A stretch of 64,000 nucleotides of DNA from positions 31,569-95,568 of the forward strand of contig CAZNTE010000008.1 of assembly GCA_964575895.1 (NCBI GenBank). The letters run 5' to 3'. The stretch is from Gudongella sp964575895. GTDB taxonomy: Bacteria > Bacillota > Clostridia > Tissierellales > Tissierellaceae. The position numbers were made by a program, and so were the translations under genes. The notes under the pieces are model-generated. The model did not search any database, was not told the DNA's origin, and was given only the letters and a program-made list of their open reading frames with translations. Below, piece by piece: positions 8,083-16,944 of this stretch (position 1 is the first letter of the stretch; the number at the start of each line of letters is the position of its first letter).

Positions 8083-8789
8083 TGACAAAAAATATTGGTA
8101 TCATTGGTGGCATGGGTCCTCTTGCTACAGTTAAATTATTTGAAAAAATTGTAGTAAATACTAAAGCTATGAAAGACCAGGATCATCCCAGAATTTTTAT
8201 AGACAACAATACAAAAATACCAGATAGAACATCTTCAATACTAGGCCAAGGAGATTCTCCCCTTAATGAATTAATTAAGTCAGCTAAATTATTGGAAAAA
8301 ACAGGTGCTGATTTCTTGGTGATGCCTTGTAATACAGCACACTTTTACTATGATGATATTATCAATCATATAGATATTCCATTTATTAACATGCCCTATG
8401 AAACAATGCGGTATATAAGCAACAAATATCCTGAAAAGAAGGTTGGGTTACTGGCTACGACTGGGACCTTGAAAACAGGCATATATGACGCCGAAGCCAA
8501 GAAGCTTGACATTGAGCTAGCTAAACCAGGAAAAGAGCAACAAGAGGTAGTTATGAGCTTTATATACGACATAAAGAAGGGGGACTACAACTCAAGTGTT
8601 GTTGATTTTCTAGAAGTCATGGAAGCTATGAAAGGTCATGGAGTTGAAGTTTTCATATTTGGTTGCACTGAGCTTTCTGTGTCCATAGATATTCATAATC
8701 TTAACGAAGCATACATTTGCATAGATCCCATGGATGTTCTATCGGATTTGGCTATTGTAGAATCTGGCTGCATAAAATTAAATGATTGA
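8082..8789 (+). CDS. aspartate/glutamate racemase family protein
   Basis: A 235-residue enzyme of the cofactor-independent Asp/Glu racemase superfamily. GIIGGMGPLAT near the start and the two catalytic Cys motifs MPCNTAH (Cys83) and FGCTELS (Cys195) are intact, so it should be active. Family members interconvert L- and D-aspartate or related amino acids. I chose the ATG overlapping the ndk stop, behind GGAGGAGAG, over an in-frame start 21 bases upstream inside ndk. Possible roles are D-amino acid supply for the wall or amino-acid catabolism. Substrate cannot be set from sequence. Confidence 0.9.
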   Translation: MTKNIGIIGGMGPLATVKLFEKIVVNTKAMKDQDHPRIFIDNNTKIPDRTSSILGQGDSPLNELIKSAKLLEKTGADFLVMPCNTAHFYYDDIINHIDIPFINMPYETMRYISNKYPEKKVGLLATTGTLKTGIYDAEAKKLDIELAKPGKEQQEVVMSFIYDIKKGDYNSSVVDFLEVMEAMKGHGVEVFIFGCTELSVSIDIHNLNEAYICIDPMDVLSDLAIVESGCIKLND

Positions 8790-8816
8790 GGGTATCAATT
8801 AGCTGAGGTGGTGTAA

Positions 8817-9485
8817 ATGAAAAAATATATCTCAGCTTTTTTAATTTTAATAGGAGTATTATTAATAGCTTCCCCATATATAACAAAATTATTGGTGACC
8901 AACCAGGTTGATAAAACAGTGGAAATTGTAGAAGAGATAACAGTTGAACAAATAGAAGAAAACAATCAAAGAGAAGCGGTTTATGATTACTCAGCCATTA
9001 GAGATGTATCTACTACAACAGCAGTGGTTAACACAGCCAGGTTTGAAGATGAAAATATTGTTGGACAACTAATAATATCAGATTTAGGAATTAATCTGCC
9101 TGTTCTTAAAGGTGTTACTGATGCTAATTTAATGGCAGGAGCTGCGACTATGGTACCTGATATAAGAATGGGAGCAGGGAATTTTTCTTTAGCTTCCCAT
9201 TACATGAAAGACCCTAAACTATTATTTGGGAATCTTTTAAATGCTCAAGAGGGTATGATAATTCAGATTACTGACAAGAACACAGTATATGAATACACCA
9301 TCTATGAGACAATACTAGTACCTGAAACGGCCATATATATGTTAGATGAAGAAAGAGCGGAAGAAAGAGGAAAGCCAATAATTTCATTAATGACATGTTA
9401 CTACACATCCAAAAATGGATTGAGGTATTTTGCCTTGGGAGAACTAACAGATGAGTATCCTTATGAGAGAGAAGAGCTTTACTAG
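8817..9485 (+). CDS. sortase
   Basis: A 222-residue membrane-anchored transpeptidase. One N-terminal membrane segment (about 5-28) is followed by a linker and a sortase beta-barrel. The catalytic triad is visible: His128 in ASHYM, Cys194 in LMTCYY and Arg203 in GLRYFALGE. The order and length fit class A/D housekeeping-type sortases, which attach LPxTG-type proteins to peptidoglycan. I found no protein with a clear LPxTG, membrane segment and positive tail in this window, so its substrates lie elsewhere. It follows the racemase-family gene by 27 bases and is probably co-transcribed. Confidence 0.93.
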   Translation: MKKYISAFLILIGVLLIASPYITKLLVTNQVDKTVEIVEEITVEQIEENNQREAVYDYSAIRDVSTTTAVVNTARFEDENIVGQLIISDLGINLPVLKGVTDANLMAGAATMVPDIRMGAGNFSLASHYMKDPKLLFGNLLNAQEGMIIQITDKNTVYEYTIYETILVPETAIYMLDEERAEERGKPIISLMTCYYTSKNGLRYFALGELTDEYPYEREELY

Positions 9486-9520
9486 AATTATAAGGATATA
9501 AGAATAAGGGGGAATAAGAT

Positions 9521-10030
9521 TTGGATCAATCAAAAAATAAGTACCATCACAAATACAACATGGTGGAGTTAAAGAGAGAGGCTATTGCCATGTTAAACAG
9601 AAGAGGGGTAGAACTTATTGATATAGCAGAAATTGTCAGAGACTTACAGAAACAGTATTATCCGGATTTAACTATTGAAAAGTGCTTATTAAATATTGAT
9701 GCAGTATTGAGCAAGAGGGAAATCATACATGCCATAATGACAGGTATTGCCATTGATGAATTAACTGAAAAGAAATTACTTCCAGAACCCCTTCAAAGTA
9801 TTATAGAAGCAGATGAAGGATTATACGGGATTGATGAAATACTACCACTATCCATAGTCAATGTATATGGGACTATAGGTTTAACTAATTTTGGATATTT
9901 AGATAAGGAAAAGGTGGGAATTATTAAAGAACTTGACACGAAAAAAGGTGTGGCAGTTAATACCTTCTTGGATGATATAGTTGCTGCCATTGCTGCAGCT
10001 GCTGCTAGTAGAATAGCTCACTCAGCTTAA
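9521..10030 (+). CDS. phosphatidylglycerophosphatase A family protein (YutG-like)
   Basis: A 169-residue protein. The C-terminal half has the PgpA signature: SIVNVYGTIGLTNFGYLDK, GIIKELDTKKG, NTFLDDIVAAIAAAAASRIAH. The N-terminal part resembles Bacillus subtilis YutG (MLNRRGVELIDIAEIV, then REIIHAIMTGI). PgpA enzymes remove the phosphate from phosphatidylglycerophosphate, but the short Firmicutes type lacks the long membrane segments of E. coli PgpA, so the exact substrate is uncertain. The start is TTG at 9521 behind AAGGGGGAA. It is the last gene before a bidirectional terminator. Confidence 0.82.
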   Translation: MDQSKNKYHHKYNMVELKREAIAMLNRRGVELIDIAEIVRDLQKQYYPDLTIEKCLLNIDAVLSKREIIHAIMTGIAIDELTEKKLLPEPLQSIIEADEGLYGIDEILPLSIVNVYGTIGLTNFGYLDKEKVGIIKELDTKKGVAVNTFLDDIVAAIAAAAASRIAHSA

Positions 10031-10056
10031 GTGGGAATTAGAGCATACAAAAAATA

Positions 10057-10092
10057 AAAAAAGCGAAACCAAATTTGGTTTCGCTTTTAAAA
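10057..10092. terminator. bidirectional terminator between pgpA-like gene and symporter
   Basis: AAAAGCGAAACC pairs perfectly with GGTTTCGCTTTT around AAATTT. A-rich and T-rich flanks on both sides let it serve both convergent genes. Confidence 0.9.
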
Positions 10093-10096
10093 TGTC

Positions 10097-11443
10097 TTAT
10101 TTTGATTTTTCCTTTGCAAAGAATTCTTTTGTTAATGATATTACTGTTCCACTTAATAGAAGAACACCGATTAAGTTAGGAATAGCCATTAATCCATTAA
10201 GAGTATCTGATAAGTCCCAAAGGAACTCTAATCCACCAATTGATCCTACAACTACCATTGGGATCCAAAGAATTCTGTAAGGAAGAATAGCTTTTTTACC
10301 TAATAGGTACTCAGCACATCTTTCTCCATAATATGACCAACCAAGGATTGTTGAGAATGCAAATAGCATTATACCAATAGATACGATGTATCCACCACCT
10401 GGAATTGCTTCGTTAAATGCTTGAGTAGTAAGAGCAGCACCTGTAACTCCACTATCCCATAATCCTGATACCATTATTGCCATAGCAGTTAATGTACAGA
10501 TTACGATAGTATCCATAAATACTTCGAATACTCCCCAAAGACCTTGTCTTACTGGGTGATCAGTAGTTGCAGCAGCATGTGCTATTGGAGCACTACCAAG
10601 ACCAGCTTCGTTTGAGAATACACCACGGGAAATACCTCTTCTCATTGCTGTAGCAATTGTAGCTCCAACGAATCCACCAGATGCAGCTGCTGGAGTAAAT
10701 GCATGCTTGAAGATTAATCCAAAAGCTTCTGGAATATGAGATCCATTTAAGATGATTATAAAGAGTGCACCTAGTATATAGATTGCTGCCATAAAAGGAA
10801 CAAGCTTCTCTGTTACAGCACCGATTCTCTTAATTCCACCAAGAATTACAAGTGCAGTAAGAACTGCAAGTACGATTCCTGTTGCTAGTGGAGGAACGTT
10901 GAATGTTTCTTGTAATGAAGCAGCAACTGAGTTTGACTGTACCATATTACCGATACCGAATGCAGCCAAAGCCCCAAATATTGAAAATATAATTGCTAAC
11001 CACTTCCACTTAAGTCCATTTTGAATATAATACATTGGACCACCAACGAAACGACCATCATCAGTTTTTTCTCTGTATTTTACCGCAAGAACAACTTCAC
11101 CAAATTTTGTTGTCATACCGAATATTGCAGATACCCACATCCAGAATATTGCTCCAGGTCCACCTAGCGCAATAGCAGTAGCAACACCGGCAACATTACC
11201 TGTACCTACTGTAGCTGCTAGAGCTGTAGCAACTGCCTGGAATGGAGTGATTTCTCCCTCACCTTGTACATCTTTTGAAAACATTTTTAGGAATGTATTT
11301 TTAAGTACATAACCTAGCTTTAAAATTGAAAAGAAATTAGTTCTAAATGATAAATAAACACCTGTACCTACCAATAGGAATAGCATAGGTGGTCCCCATA
11401 CAAAACCATTAATGGTACCATTAAGTTCCATAATAAAATCCAT
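10097..11443 (-). CDS. sodium:alanine (glycine) symporter, AGCS family
   Basis: A 448-residue membrane protein of the AGCS family, which takes up alanine or glycine with Na+. Typical segments are FQAVATALAATVGTGNVAGVATAIALGGPGA, KFGEVVLAVKYR, GGFVGATIATAMRRGISRGVFSNEAGLGSAPIAHAA split over residues about 255-290, and a GWSYYGERC.EYLLG segment near 367. About ten membrane helices are visible. The ATG follows AAAGGAGGG at good spacing. The gene is preceded by a long leader region with inverted repeats but no recognisable glycine riboswitch. Na+ coupling matches the Na+-pumping decarboxylase encoded at 59-63 kb. Confidence 0.95.
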   Translation of the reverse strand: MDFIMELNGTINGFVWGPPMLFLLVGTGVYLSFRTNFFSILKLGYVLKNTFLKMFSKDVQGEGEITPFQAVATALAATVGTGNVAGVATAIALGGPGAIFWMWVSAIFGMTTKFGEVVLAVKYREKTDDGRFVGGPMYYIQNGLKWKWLAIIFSIFGALAAFGIGNMVQSNSVAASLQETFNVPPLATGIVLAVLTALVILGGIKRIGAVTEKLVPFMAAIYILGALFIIILNGSHIPEAFGLIFKHAFTPAAASGGFVGATIATAMRRGISRGVFSNEAGLGSAPIAHAAATTDHPVRQGLWGVFEVFMDTIVICTLTAMAIMVSGLWDSGVTGAALTTQAFNEAIPGGGYIVSIGIMLFAFSTILGWSYYGERCAEYLLGKKAILPYRILWIPMVVVGSIGGLEFLWDLSDTLNGLMAIPNLIGVLLLSGTVISLTKEFFAKEKSK

Positions 11444-12031
11444 AAATTCCCTCCTTTAATTATTATTTTTTCAAAGAACATTTGAAACTTGACAACTGGT
11501 GAAAGTTGTATTTTATGGGATTAGGAACGCTTTCCTAAATACACCATATTGATATTCTAGCAAAAAAATAATTACTTTACAACATTAAATTTTTTGAAAA
11601 TTACCAATTAACCAAAAATTGATAAATTAATATCAATAGGGTAAAAATGCTTAAAATCAATATGTTTTTGATAATTAAATCGGGCATAAGTTATTAATCA
11701 TAAATAATGTAAAAAAAACCTCGAAATATTTACTTATGTTAAATGAAAACCTAACAAGTTTTTTGGATTAACAATAAAATAACAAAGATAATTGGAATAA
11801 ATTTAACTTTTATTTATATGCTGTAACATCAATTGGTGCAAATAATTTAACAATTGTATATTGATTGGGAATATCCTAAGTATATGACTTATTCAAATGG
11901 AATTGATCTTTGACTATAAGAATTTCACCGTGAGTCTAACCTATGTGGAATTAATACTTATAATCAAAATGAACTTTCTTGTAAAATGATTGGTATGGTA
12001 TAATTAATCTATTAAATTAAAGAGGTGTTAT
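11444..12031. promoter_or_regulatory. 588-base divergent intergenic region
   Basis: No gene of credible length is seen. On the minus strand TTGTAA (11582-11577), 17 bases and TAGAAT (11559-11554) form the symporter promoter. Just downstream are the perfect inverted repeats TTAGGAA-CGCT-TTCCTAA (11521-11538) and ACAACT-GGTGAA-AGTTGT (11492-11509), possible operators or leader hairpins. ATTGATA-N6-TATCAAT lies at 11618-11637. At the right end TGGTATAAT (11996-12004) is an extended -10 element for rnhA. The middle, about 11640-11975, holds nothing I can name. Confidence 0.5.
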
Positions 12032-12613
12032 ATGGCTAAATGGTACTATGCAGTTAGAGTTGGTAGAAAAGTAGGTATTTTTAGCAGCTGGGATGAATGT
12101 AAACAACAAGTTATTGGATATCCGGATGCAAGATATAAAAAATTTTCTAGTGAGAAAGAGGCTTTAGACTTTATTCATGGCCCCCAAAATACTAATGTGG
12201 AATCTTATGAAGTTATAGCTTACGTGGATGGGAGTTATGATATAGGTAGTGGAAGTTATAGCTACGGAGTGGTAATAATAGATGGTGATGATGAACATAC
12301 TTTCAGTGGCAGGGAATTCGATCTAGAACTTTCCAAGATGAGAAATGTTGCAGGTGAAATTAAGGGTTCAATGGTAGCTATGGATTGGGCTTTGGAAAAT
12401 GGCAAGAAGAATATAGCCATATATTATGACTACACTGGAATAGAAAACTGGGCATTGGGTAATTGGAAGACAAATAAGGATGGTACAAAAGAGTACAAGA
12501 GGTTTTTTGATAGCATAAAAAAAGACCTGGATGTTCACTTCATCAAGGTCAAGGCTCATTCGGGAAATAAGTATAATGACTTAGCAGATAAGTTGGCTAA
12601 AGAAGCTATTTAA
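12032..12613 (+). CDS. rnhA: ribonuclease H with N-terminal viroplasmin-type domain
   Basis: A 193-residue RNase HI that cuts RNA in RNA-DNA hybrids. Residues 1-48 (WYYAVRVGRKVGIFSSWDEC, FSSEKEALDFI) form the hybrid-binding domain seen in eukaryotic RNase H1 and some Firmicutes. The catalytic domain carries the four acidic residues: Asp in AYVDGSY, Glu in AGEIKG, Asp in YYDYTGIENWA and the C-terminal Asp in YNDLADKLAKEA, with His in KAHSG. Its end overlaps the convergent deaminase gene by 4 bases. Fully intact and likely active. Confidence 0.95.
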   Translation: MAKWYYAVRVGRKVGIFSSWDECKQQVIGYPDARYKKFSSEKEALDFIHGPQNTNVESYEVIAYVDGSYDIGSGSYSYGVVIIDGDDEHTFSGREFDLELSKMRNVAGEIKGSMVAMDWALENGKKNIAIYYDYTGIENWALGNWKTNKDGTKEYKRFFDSIKKDLDVHFIKVKAHSGNKYNDLADKLAKEAI

Positions 12614-13038
12614 TCGATCTTTTCATAGCCTACCTTATTTTTATTTAGTAATTCCAATGCATATTCATCAACCCTATAATCATTCTTGTAATAAATCTTC
12701 TTAATTCCCGCTTGAATTAATGATTTAGTGCAATTAAGACAAGGGAAATGAGTAACATAAGCTGAACAATTTTTTACTGATATGCCTTCTTTGGCACAAT
12801 ACAATAGTGCATTCATTTCAGCGTGGATTGTAGCTATACAGTGTCCATCCCTCATTGTATGGCCAACATCATCACAGTGTGGATTCCCAGAAACAGAGCC
12901 ATTGTAACCTGTTGATACAATTCTATTGCTATCATTTACTAGAACGCAGCCTACCCAAGCTCTATCGCATGTTGATCTACTGGCAACTAGTTCCGTTATT
13001 TGCATGAAGTATTCATTCCAATTTTTCCTGTTAGACAT
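12610..13038 (-). CDS. dCMP deaminase family protein (ComEB-like)
   Basis: A 142-residue zinc-dependent deaminase. The zinc site and proton shuttle are present as HAEMNALLYCA (His and catalytic Glu) and FPCLNCTKSLIQAG (PCxxC). Early residues WNEYFMQITELVASRSTCDRAWVGCVLV match deoxycytidylate deaminases and the competence-associated ComEB. It would make dUMP from dCMP for dTTP synthesis. No comEA or comEC is adjacent, so a competence role is not supported here. The ribosome site is AGGAGGAATG. It converges on rnhA with a 4-base overlap. Confidence 0.92.
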   Translation of the reverse strand: MSNRKNWNEYFMQITELVASRSTCDRAWVGCVLVNDSNRIVSTGYNGSVSGNPHCDDVGHTMRDGHCIATIHAEMNALLYCAKEGISVKNCSAYVTHFPCLNCTKSLIQAGIKKIYYKNDYRVDEYALELLNKNKVGYEKID

Positions 13039-13136
13039 TTCATTCCTCCTGTTTTTAATATATTATAACATAATGGGTGGGAGTAGAAAATGGAATATAT
13101 TGGGTATATAATAGAATATTGAAAGGGGGAGTTCTT

Positions 13137-13571
13137 ATGTTAAAAGAATTTAAGAAATTTGCATTAAGGGGTAATGTAGTTGACTTAGCAGTTGGTGTAA
13201 TAATTGGGGGTGCTTTTGGTAAAATAGTTGCATCTCTAGTGGCTGATATTATTATGCCAGTGGTTAGTCTCTTCCTAGGTGGTACTGATTTTTCTACATT
13301 ATTTGTTAGCTTAGACGGAAATACTTATGAAACCCTAGCTGCTGCACAAGAAGCAGGAGCAGCTACCCTAAATTATGGTATGTTTATTATGGCAATTGTA
13401 GATTTTCTAATTATCGCTTTCTCCATCTTCTTAATTGTTAAGCAAATAAACAAGATGAAGAAACCTGAAGAAGTTAAAGAAGAAGCACCAACAACAAAAG
13501 AGTGTCCATACTGCAAGACAACTATTGCAATAGAAGCTACAAGGTGTCCAAACTGTACTTCTCAATTATAG
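13137..13571 (+). CDS. mscL: large-conductance mechanosensitive channel with C-terminal zinc ribbon
   Basis: A 144-residue membrane channel that opens under membrane tension and releases solutes in hypo-osmotic shock. The N-terminus MLKEFKKFALRGNVVDLAVGVIIG and the second helix LNYGMFIMAIVDFLIIAFSIFLIV are diagnostic. The usual helical C-terminal bundle is followed by a zinc ribbon, ECPYCKTTIAIEATRCPNCTSQ, with two CxxC pairs, a variant known in Firmicutes. I chose the ATG after AAAGGGGGAG at 13137; the in-frame start 60 bases upstream has no ribosome site and adds a non-family extension. The patatin gene follows 18 bases later. Confidence 0.95.
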   Translation: MLKEFKKFALRGNVVDLAVGVIIGGAFGKIVASLVADIIMPVVSLFLGGTDFSTLFVSLDGNTYETLAAAQEAGAATLNYGMFIMAIVDFLIIAFSIFLIVKQINKMKKPEEVKEEAPTTKECPYCKTTIAIEATRCPNCTSQL

Positions 13572-13589
13572 AAGGATGGAGATGGTACC

Positions 13590-14780
13590 ATGTATGGATT
13601 AGTTCTTGAAGGTGGAGGAGCTAAAGGTTCCTATCAAGTAGGTGCCTACCAGGCTATCTTAGATTGTGGGTTAGAGGTTAAAGCAATATCGGGAACATCC
13701 ATAGGAGCTTTAAATGGAGCTATGATTGTTCAGGGTGATTTTAAGATTTGCAGGGAGCTATGGGAAGATATATCTTACTCGAAGGTCATAAATGCCAATG
13801 ATGAAGATATAAGAAGACTAAGACAGTTAAAATTAAATATTGAAGATTTAAGACATTTAGGGGTAAAGTTAAAGGATGTCATAAGTGATAGAGGGCTTGA
13901 CATTACCCCTTTTAAAAATATGCTTAATGAGCATGTAGACGAATCAAAGATTCGAGAGTCAAATATTGATTTTGGAATTGTAACTGTAAATATAACTGAC
14001 CTAAGAGCAATTGAGATTTTCAAGGATGATATGCCTGAGGGAATGATTAAGGATTACCTATTAGCCTCGGCATTTTTACCAGTATTTAAAAATGAAAGAA
14101 TAGGAGGAAAGCACTATTTAGATGGTGGGGTTTATGACAATTTACCATATAAAATGTTAAGTAACAAAGGCTATAAAAACCTGATAATTGTTAGAACCCA
14201 TCCAGGAGAGAGAACCATAATCCAGGATGATACACTAAATGAGGTTATAGTTATTAGCCCATCAGATGACATAGGCAGGTCTTTTACCTACGAAAAGGAT
14301 ATAAGCAGGAAAAATATAAAATTGGGTTATTTTGATGGTTTGAAAGCTATTAGAGGGTATGTCGGCGACAATTATTACTTTTATCCTGAGGGAGATAAGT
14401 ATTTTGTTAATCTTTTGTATGACTTGGAAGACCAGAGAGTTGAAAAACTAATGGATCTATTTAACGTAGGGAACTCAAATAAAAAAAGAGCTTTATTTGA
14501 AGATATCCTTCCTAAGATTGCATCAATTCTTGATATGAATAGAGAGAATAATTATGAAGATATAATGTTAGGATTGTTTGAAAGAGCTATGGGGAGATTA
14601 AAACTGGAGAAGTTTGAAATTTATAGAGTAGATGATATCATTAGTAAATTCAAAAGTAATGATGTTTTTTTAACTCGCCATAAGGATAAGACAAATGGTT
14701 TTCTAGGCAGATTAGAATCCCTTAGTTTAAAGAATAAGGATGAAATATTAGCTGAGGTTGTAAGCATAATGTTTATGTAG
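13590..14780 (+). CDS. patatin-like phospholipase family protein
   Basis: A 396-residue serine lipid hydrolase. The N-terminal half is a patatin domain with oxyanion motif LEGGGAKGSYQVGAY, nucleophile GTSIG (GxSxG) and the catalytic dyad Asp in DGGVYDNLP near residue 180. The remaining about 200 residues are charged and specific to this subfamily, with no domain I recognise. No signal peptide is present, so it acts in the cytosol or at the inner membrane face. It is closely followed by a Nudix gene. The natural lipid substrate is unknown. Confidence 0.93.
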   Translation: MYGLVLEGGGAKGSYQVGAYQAILDCGLEVKAISGTSIGALNGAMIVQGDFKICRELWEDISYSKVINANDEDIRRLRQLKLNIEDLRHLGVKLKDVISDRGLDITPFKNMLNEHVDESKIRESNIDFGIVTVNITDLRAIEIFKDDMPEGMIKDYLLASAFLPVFKNERIGGKHYLDGGVYDNLPYKMLSNKGYKNLIIVRTHPGERTIIQDDTLNEVIVISPSDDIGRSFTYEKDISRKNIKLGYFDGLKAIRGYVGDNYYFYPEGDKYFVNLLYDLEDQRVEKLMDLFNVGNSNKKRALFEDILPKIASILDMNRENNYEDIMLGLFERAMGRLKLEKFEIYRVDDIISKFKSNDVFLTRHKDKTNGFLGRLESLSLKNKDEILAEVVSIMFM

Positions 14781-14798
14781 GATTTAGGAGGTAGTATA

Positions 14799-15413
14799 TT
14801 GAATATAGAAGTATTAAAGGAGATAATCAAGAATAGAACTCCTAGACCCATGGATGTAAAAGGGAAATTTGCAGTGTTGATTCCTTTAATTGAAGTTGAT
14901 GGTAAATGGAATATACTATATGAGTTACGTTCAAAAGATTTAAAAGCTCAGCCTGGAGAAATATCCTTTCCTGGGGGAAAGGTGGAAAAAGGAGAAAGTT
15001 TTAAGGACGCTGCTATCAGGGAAACCATGGAAGAGTTATTGATAGATAGGGAGGATATTGAAGTTATAGGAGAGTTAGATTTTTTGGTTTCATATGCAAA
15101 TTTTACTATTCACTGTTTTTTGGGTAAAATTAACAAGGAGCTTGGTGAAATTATACCCAGTAAGGATGAGGTAGACCATGTATTCACTGTTCCCATTGAA
15201 TTCTTTAAAGAAAATGAACCCAGGGTATATGAATTGGGATTAATCACTGAGAATAACGATGAATTTCCATATGAACTTATTCCAAGGGGAAAGGACTATA
15301 ATTTTAGAACAGGAAGACACACTGTTTTATTCTACTTGTATTATGATTATGTCATCTGGGGATATACTGCTAGAATGACAAAACAACTAATAGAAATCAT
15401 CAAGAAAATGTAA
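14799..15413 (+). CDS. Nudix hydrolase, coenzyme A pyrophosphatase type
   Basis: A 204-residue Nudix hydrolase. The CoA-diphosphatase signature precedes the Nudix box: LRSKDLKAQPGEISFPGG leads directly into GGKVEKGESFKDAAIRE and then TMEELLI. Such enzymes (YeaB/NudL group) split CoA or oxidised CoA into 4'-phosphopantetheine and 3',5'-ADP. The start is TTG at 14799, with the ribosome site GGAGGTAG just upstream. It shares a transcript with the patatin gene and ends at a bidirectional hairpin. Confidence 0.9.
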   Translation: MNIEVLKEIIKNRTPRPMDVKGKFAVLIPLIEVDGKWNILYELRSKDLKAQPGEISFPGGKVEKGESFKDAAIRETMEELLIDREDIEVIGELDFLVSYANFTIHCFLGKINKELGEIIPSKDEVDHVFTVPIEFFKENEPRVYELGLITENNDEFPYELIPRGKDYNFRTGRHTVLFYLYYDYVIWGYTARMTKQLIEIIKKM

Positions 15414-15456
15414 AAGCCTATGATTACTTTAACTTATAAGTAATCATAGGCTTCTC
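15414..15456. terminator. bidirectional terminator between Nudix and MATE genes
   Basis: A perfect stem of about 15 bp (AAGCCTATGATTACTT and its complement) around a short loop lies between two converging genes. T-rich tracts on either side are short. Confidence 0.8.
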
Positions 15457-16812
15457 TTATTTTAGATGCTTAATTGAACCGATTATTAGAACTGCAGTAA
15501 CCAGAGAAGACAATAAGTCTGCAGTTGGCCCAGCTGACCAAACCCCGATCAGTCCAAAAATAGGTGGGAGGATAAGAATTAAAGGAATTAAGAACAATAC
15601 CTGTCTTGAAAGACTAAGAAGCATGGCTTGTTTTGGTCTTCCTGTAGCTTGGAAATAAGATGTAGAGATAATCTGGAAACCAAGTATTGGAAGCATCATT
15701 AAGACTCTTTTCATTGCAGGAATTGCAATCTCCATCATTTTTGGAGCGTTTTCAGTTTCACCCACGAATAATTTAACTATAAGGTCAGGGAAGAACTGAA
15801 CAATGATAAATCCAAAGCTTGTTATTGTTGTAGCAGCGATAATTGAGTATATTAAAGCTTTTTTAACACGATCATAGTTTCTGGCACCATAATTAAATCC
15901 CATTATAGGTTGAGCCCCTTGATTTAATCCAAATATAGGCATTAGAATCATCATTGACACAGAATTAATAACACCCATTGTAGAAACAGCTAAATCTCCT
16001 CCATAAGTTTGAAGGTTGTTATTGTATAGTGCTGTTACCATACTGGCTGCTATTTGCATACTAAATGGAGCGAATCCATTTGTTATAATCTTTTTTACTA
16101 TATTAAACTCTAGCTTCATGTACTTTATCCCAATAGTAAGGATGCTTTTGCCGGATAAGAAATACCTTAATACCCACATTGCAGACACAAACTGAGAAAT
16201 AATAGTGGCTAAGGCTGCACCTTGAACACCCATATTAAAAACAAAGATAAAAATTGGGTCAAGTATTATATTTAATATTGCTCCTATAAGCATTGTAAAC
16301 ATTGCAATCTTGGGATTTCCTTCACCACGAATAAAGTTATTCATTCCAAAACCAACTGCTTGGAAGGGGGCTCCAATTAGAATAATTCTCAAGTAATCCA
16401 TAGCATATCCTATATTTGATTCGCTTGCTCCAAATAATACTAATATAGGTTTAAGAAAAATATGTCCTGTTATACTTAAGACTATTCCAATACCAAACAG
16501 TAGCAAGAGGGAATTATTTGCTATCTTATCTGCTTCTTCCTTCTTATCCTCACCTAATCTGATGGAAACAAGAGTATTTCCACCGATTCCAACTAGCATA
16601 GCAAATGCCATTAAGATTAGCATTAGAGGCATACCGACGAAGATACCTCCAATTGCCACACTGTCAACTCCACGACCAATAAATATTCTATCGACTATGT
16701 TGTAAAGTGCATTTACAATCATACCAACCATTGCTGGTATTGAAAACTTAATTAATAATCTTATTATAGGTTCAGAACCCAATCTCTGAGCTCTTGATCT
16801 ATTATCATCCAT
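15457..16812 (-). CDS. MATE family efflux transporter
   Basis: A 451-residue polytopic membrane protein with about 12 hydrophobic segments and the two-fold MATE layout. Typical segments are SIPAMVGMIVNALYNIVDRIFIG near residue 30, GGNTLVSIRLGE near 82, and LGFQIISTSYFQATGRPKQA near 370. MATE pumps export cationic drugs or metabolites in exchange for Na+ or H+. The start ATG has AAAAAGGTGAGA upstream. It is divergent from the sigma-54 activator and stands alone as a transcription unit. Substrate cannot be inferred. Confidence 0.94.
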   Translation of the reverse strand: MDDNRSRAQRLGSEPIIRLLIKFSIPAMVGMIVNALYNIVDRIFIGRGVDSVAIGGIFVGMPLMLILMAFAMLVGIGGNTLVSIRLGEDKKEEADKIANNSLLLLFGIGIVLSITGHIFLKPILVLFGASESNIGYAMDYLRIILIGAPFQAVGFGMNNFIRGEGNPKIAMFTMLIGAILNIILDPIFIFVFNMGVQGAALATIISQFVSAMWVLRYFLSGKSILTIGIKYMKLEFNIVKKIITNGFAPFSMQIAASMVTALYNNNLQTYGGDLAVSTMGVINSVSMMILMPIFGLNQGAQPIMGFNYGARNYDRVKKALIYSIIAATTITSFGFIIVQFFPDLIVKLFVGETENAPKMMEIAIPAMKRVLMMLPILGFQIISTSYFQATGRPKQAMLLSLSRQVLFLIPLILILPPIFGLIGVWSAGPTADLLSSLVTAVLIIGSIKHLK

Positions 16813-16895
16813 TGTCTCACCTTTTTCTTATGTAGTTAATATAGAGATTATACTATATATGCTATAAATAACCAATTAGAAAAAGCATATTAATT

Positions 16896-16924
16896 TTGAC
16901 ATTTGATGAATTTGTTGATAACTT
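16896..16924 (+). promoter_or_regulatory. candidate promoter of the sigma-54 activator gene
   Basis: TTGACA at 16896-16901, 17 bases, then TAACTT at 16919-16924, 21 bases before the ATG. The -35 is perfect, the -10 weak. Confidence 0.45.
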
Positions 16925-16944
16925 TATTGTAGGGAGGTGTTGCA

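Noticed and set aside
11444..12031. Glycine riboswitch upstream of the alanine/glycine symporter
   Set aside because: The conserved glycine aptamer motifs were not found on the minus strand; only simple inverted repeats are present.
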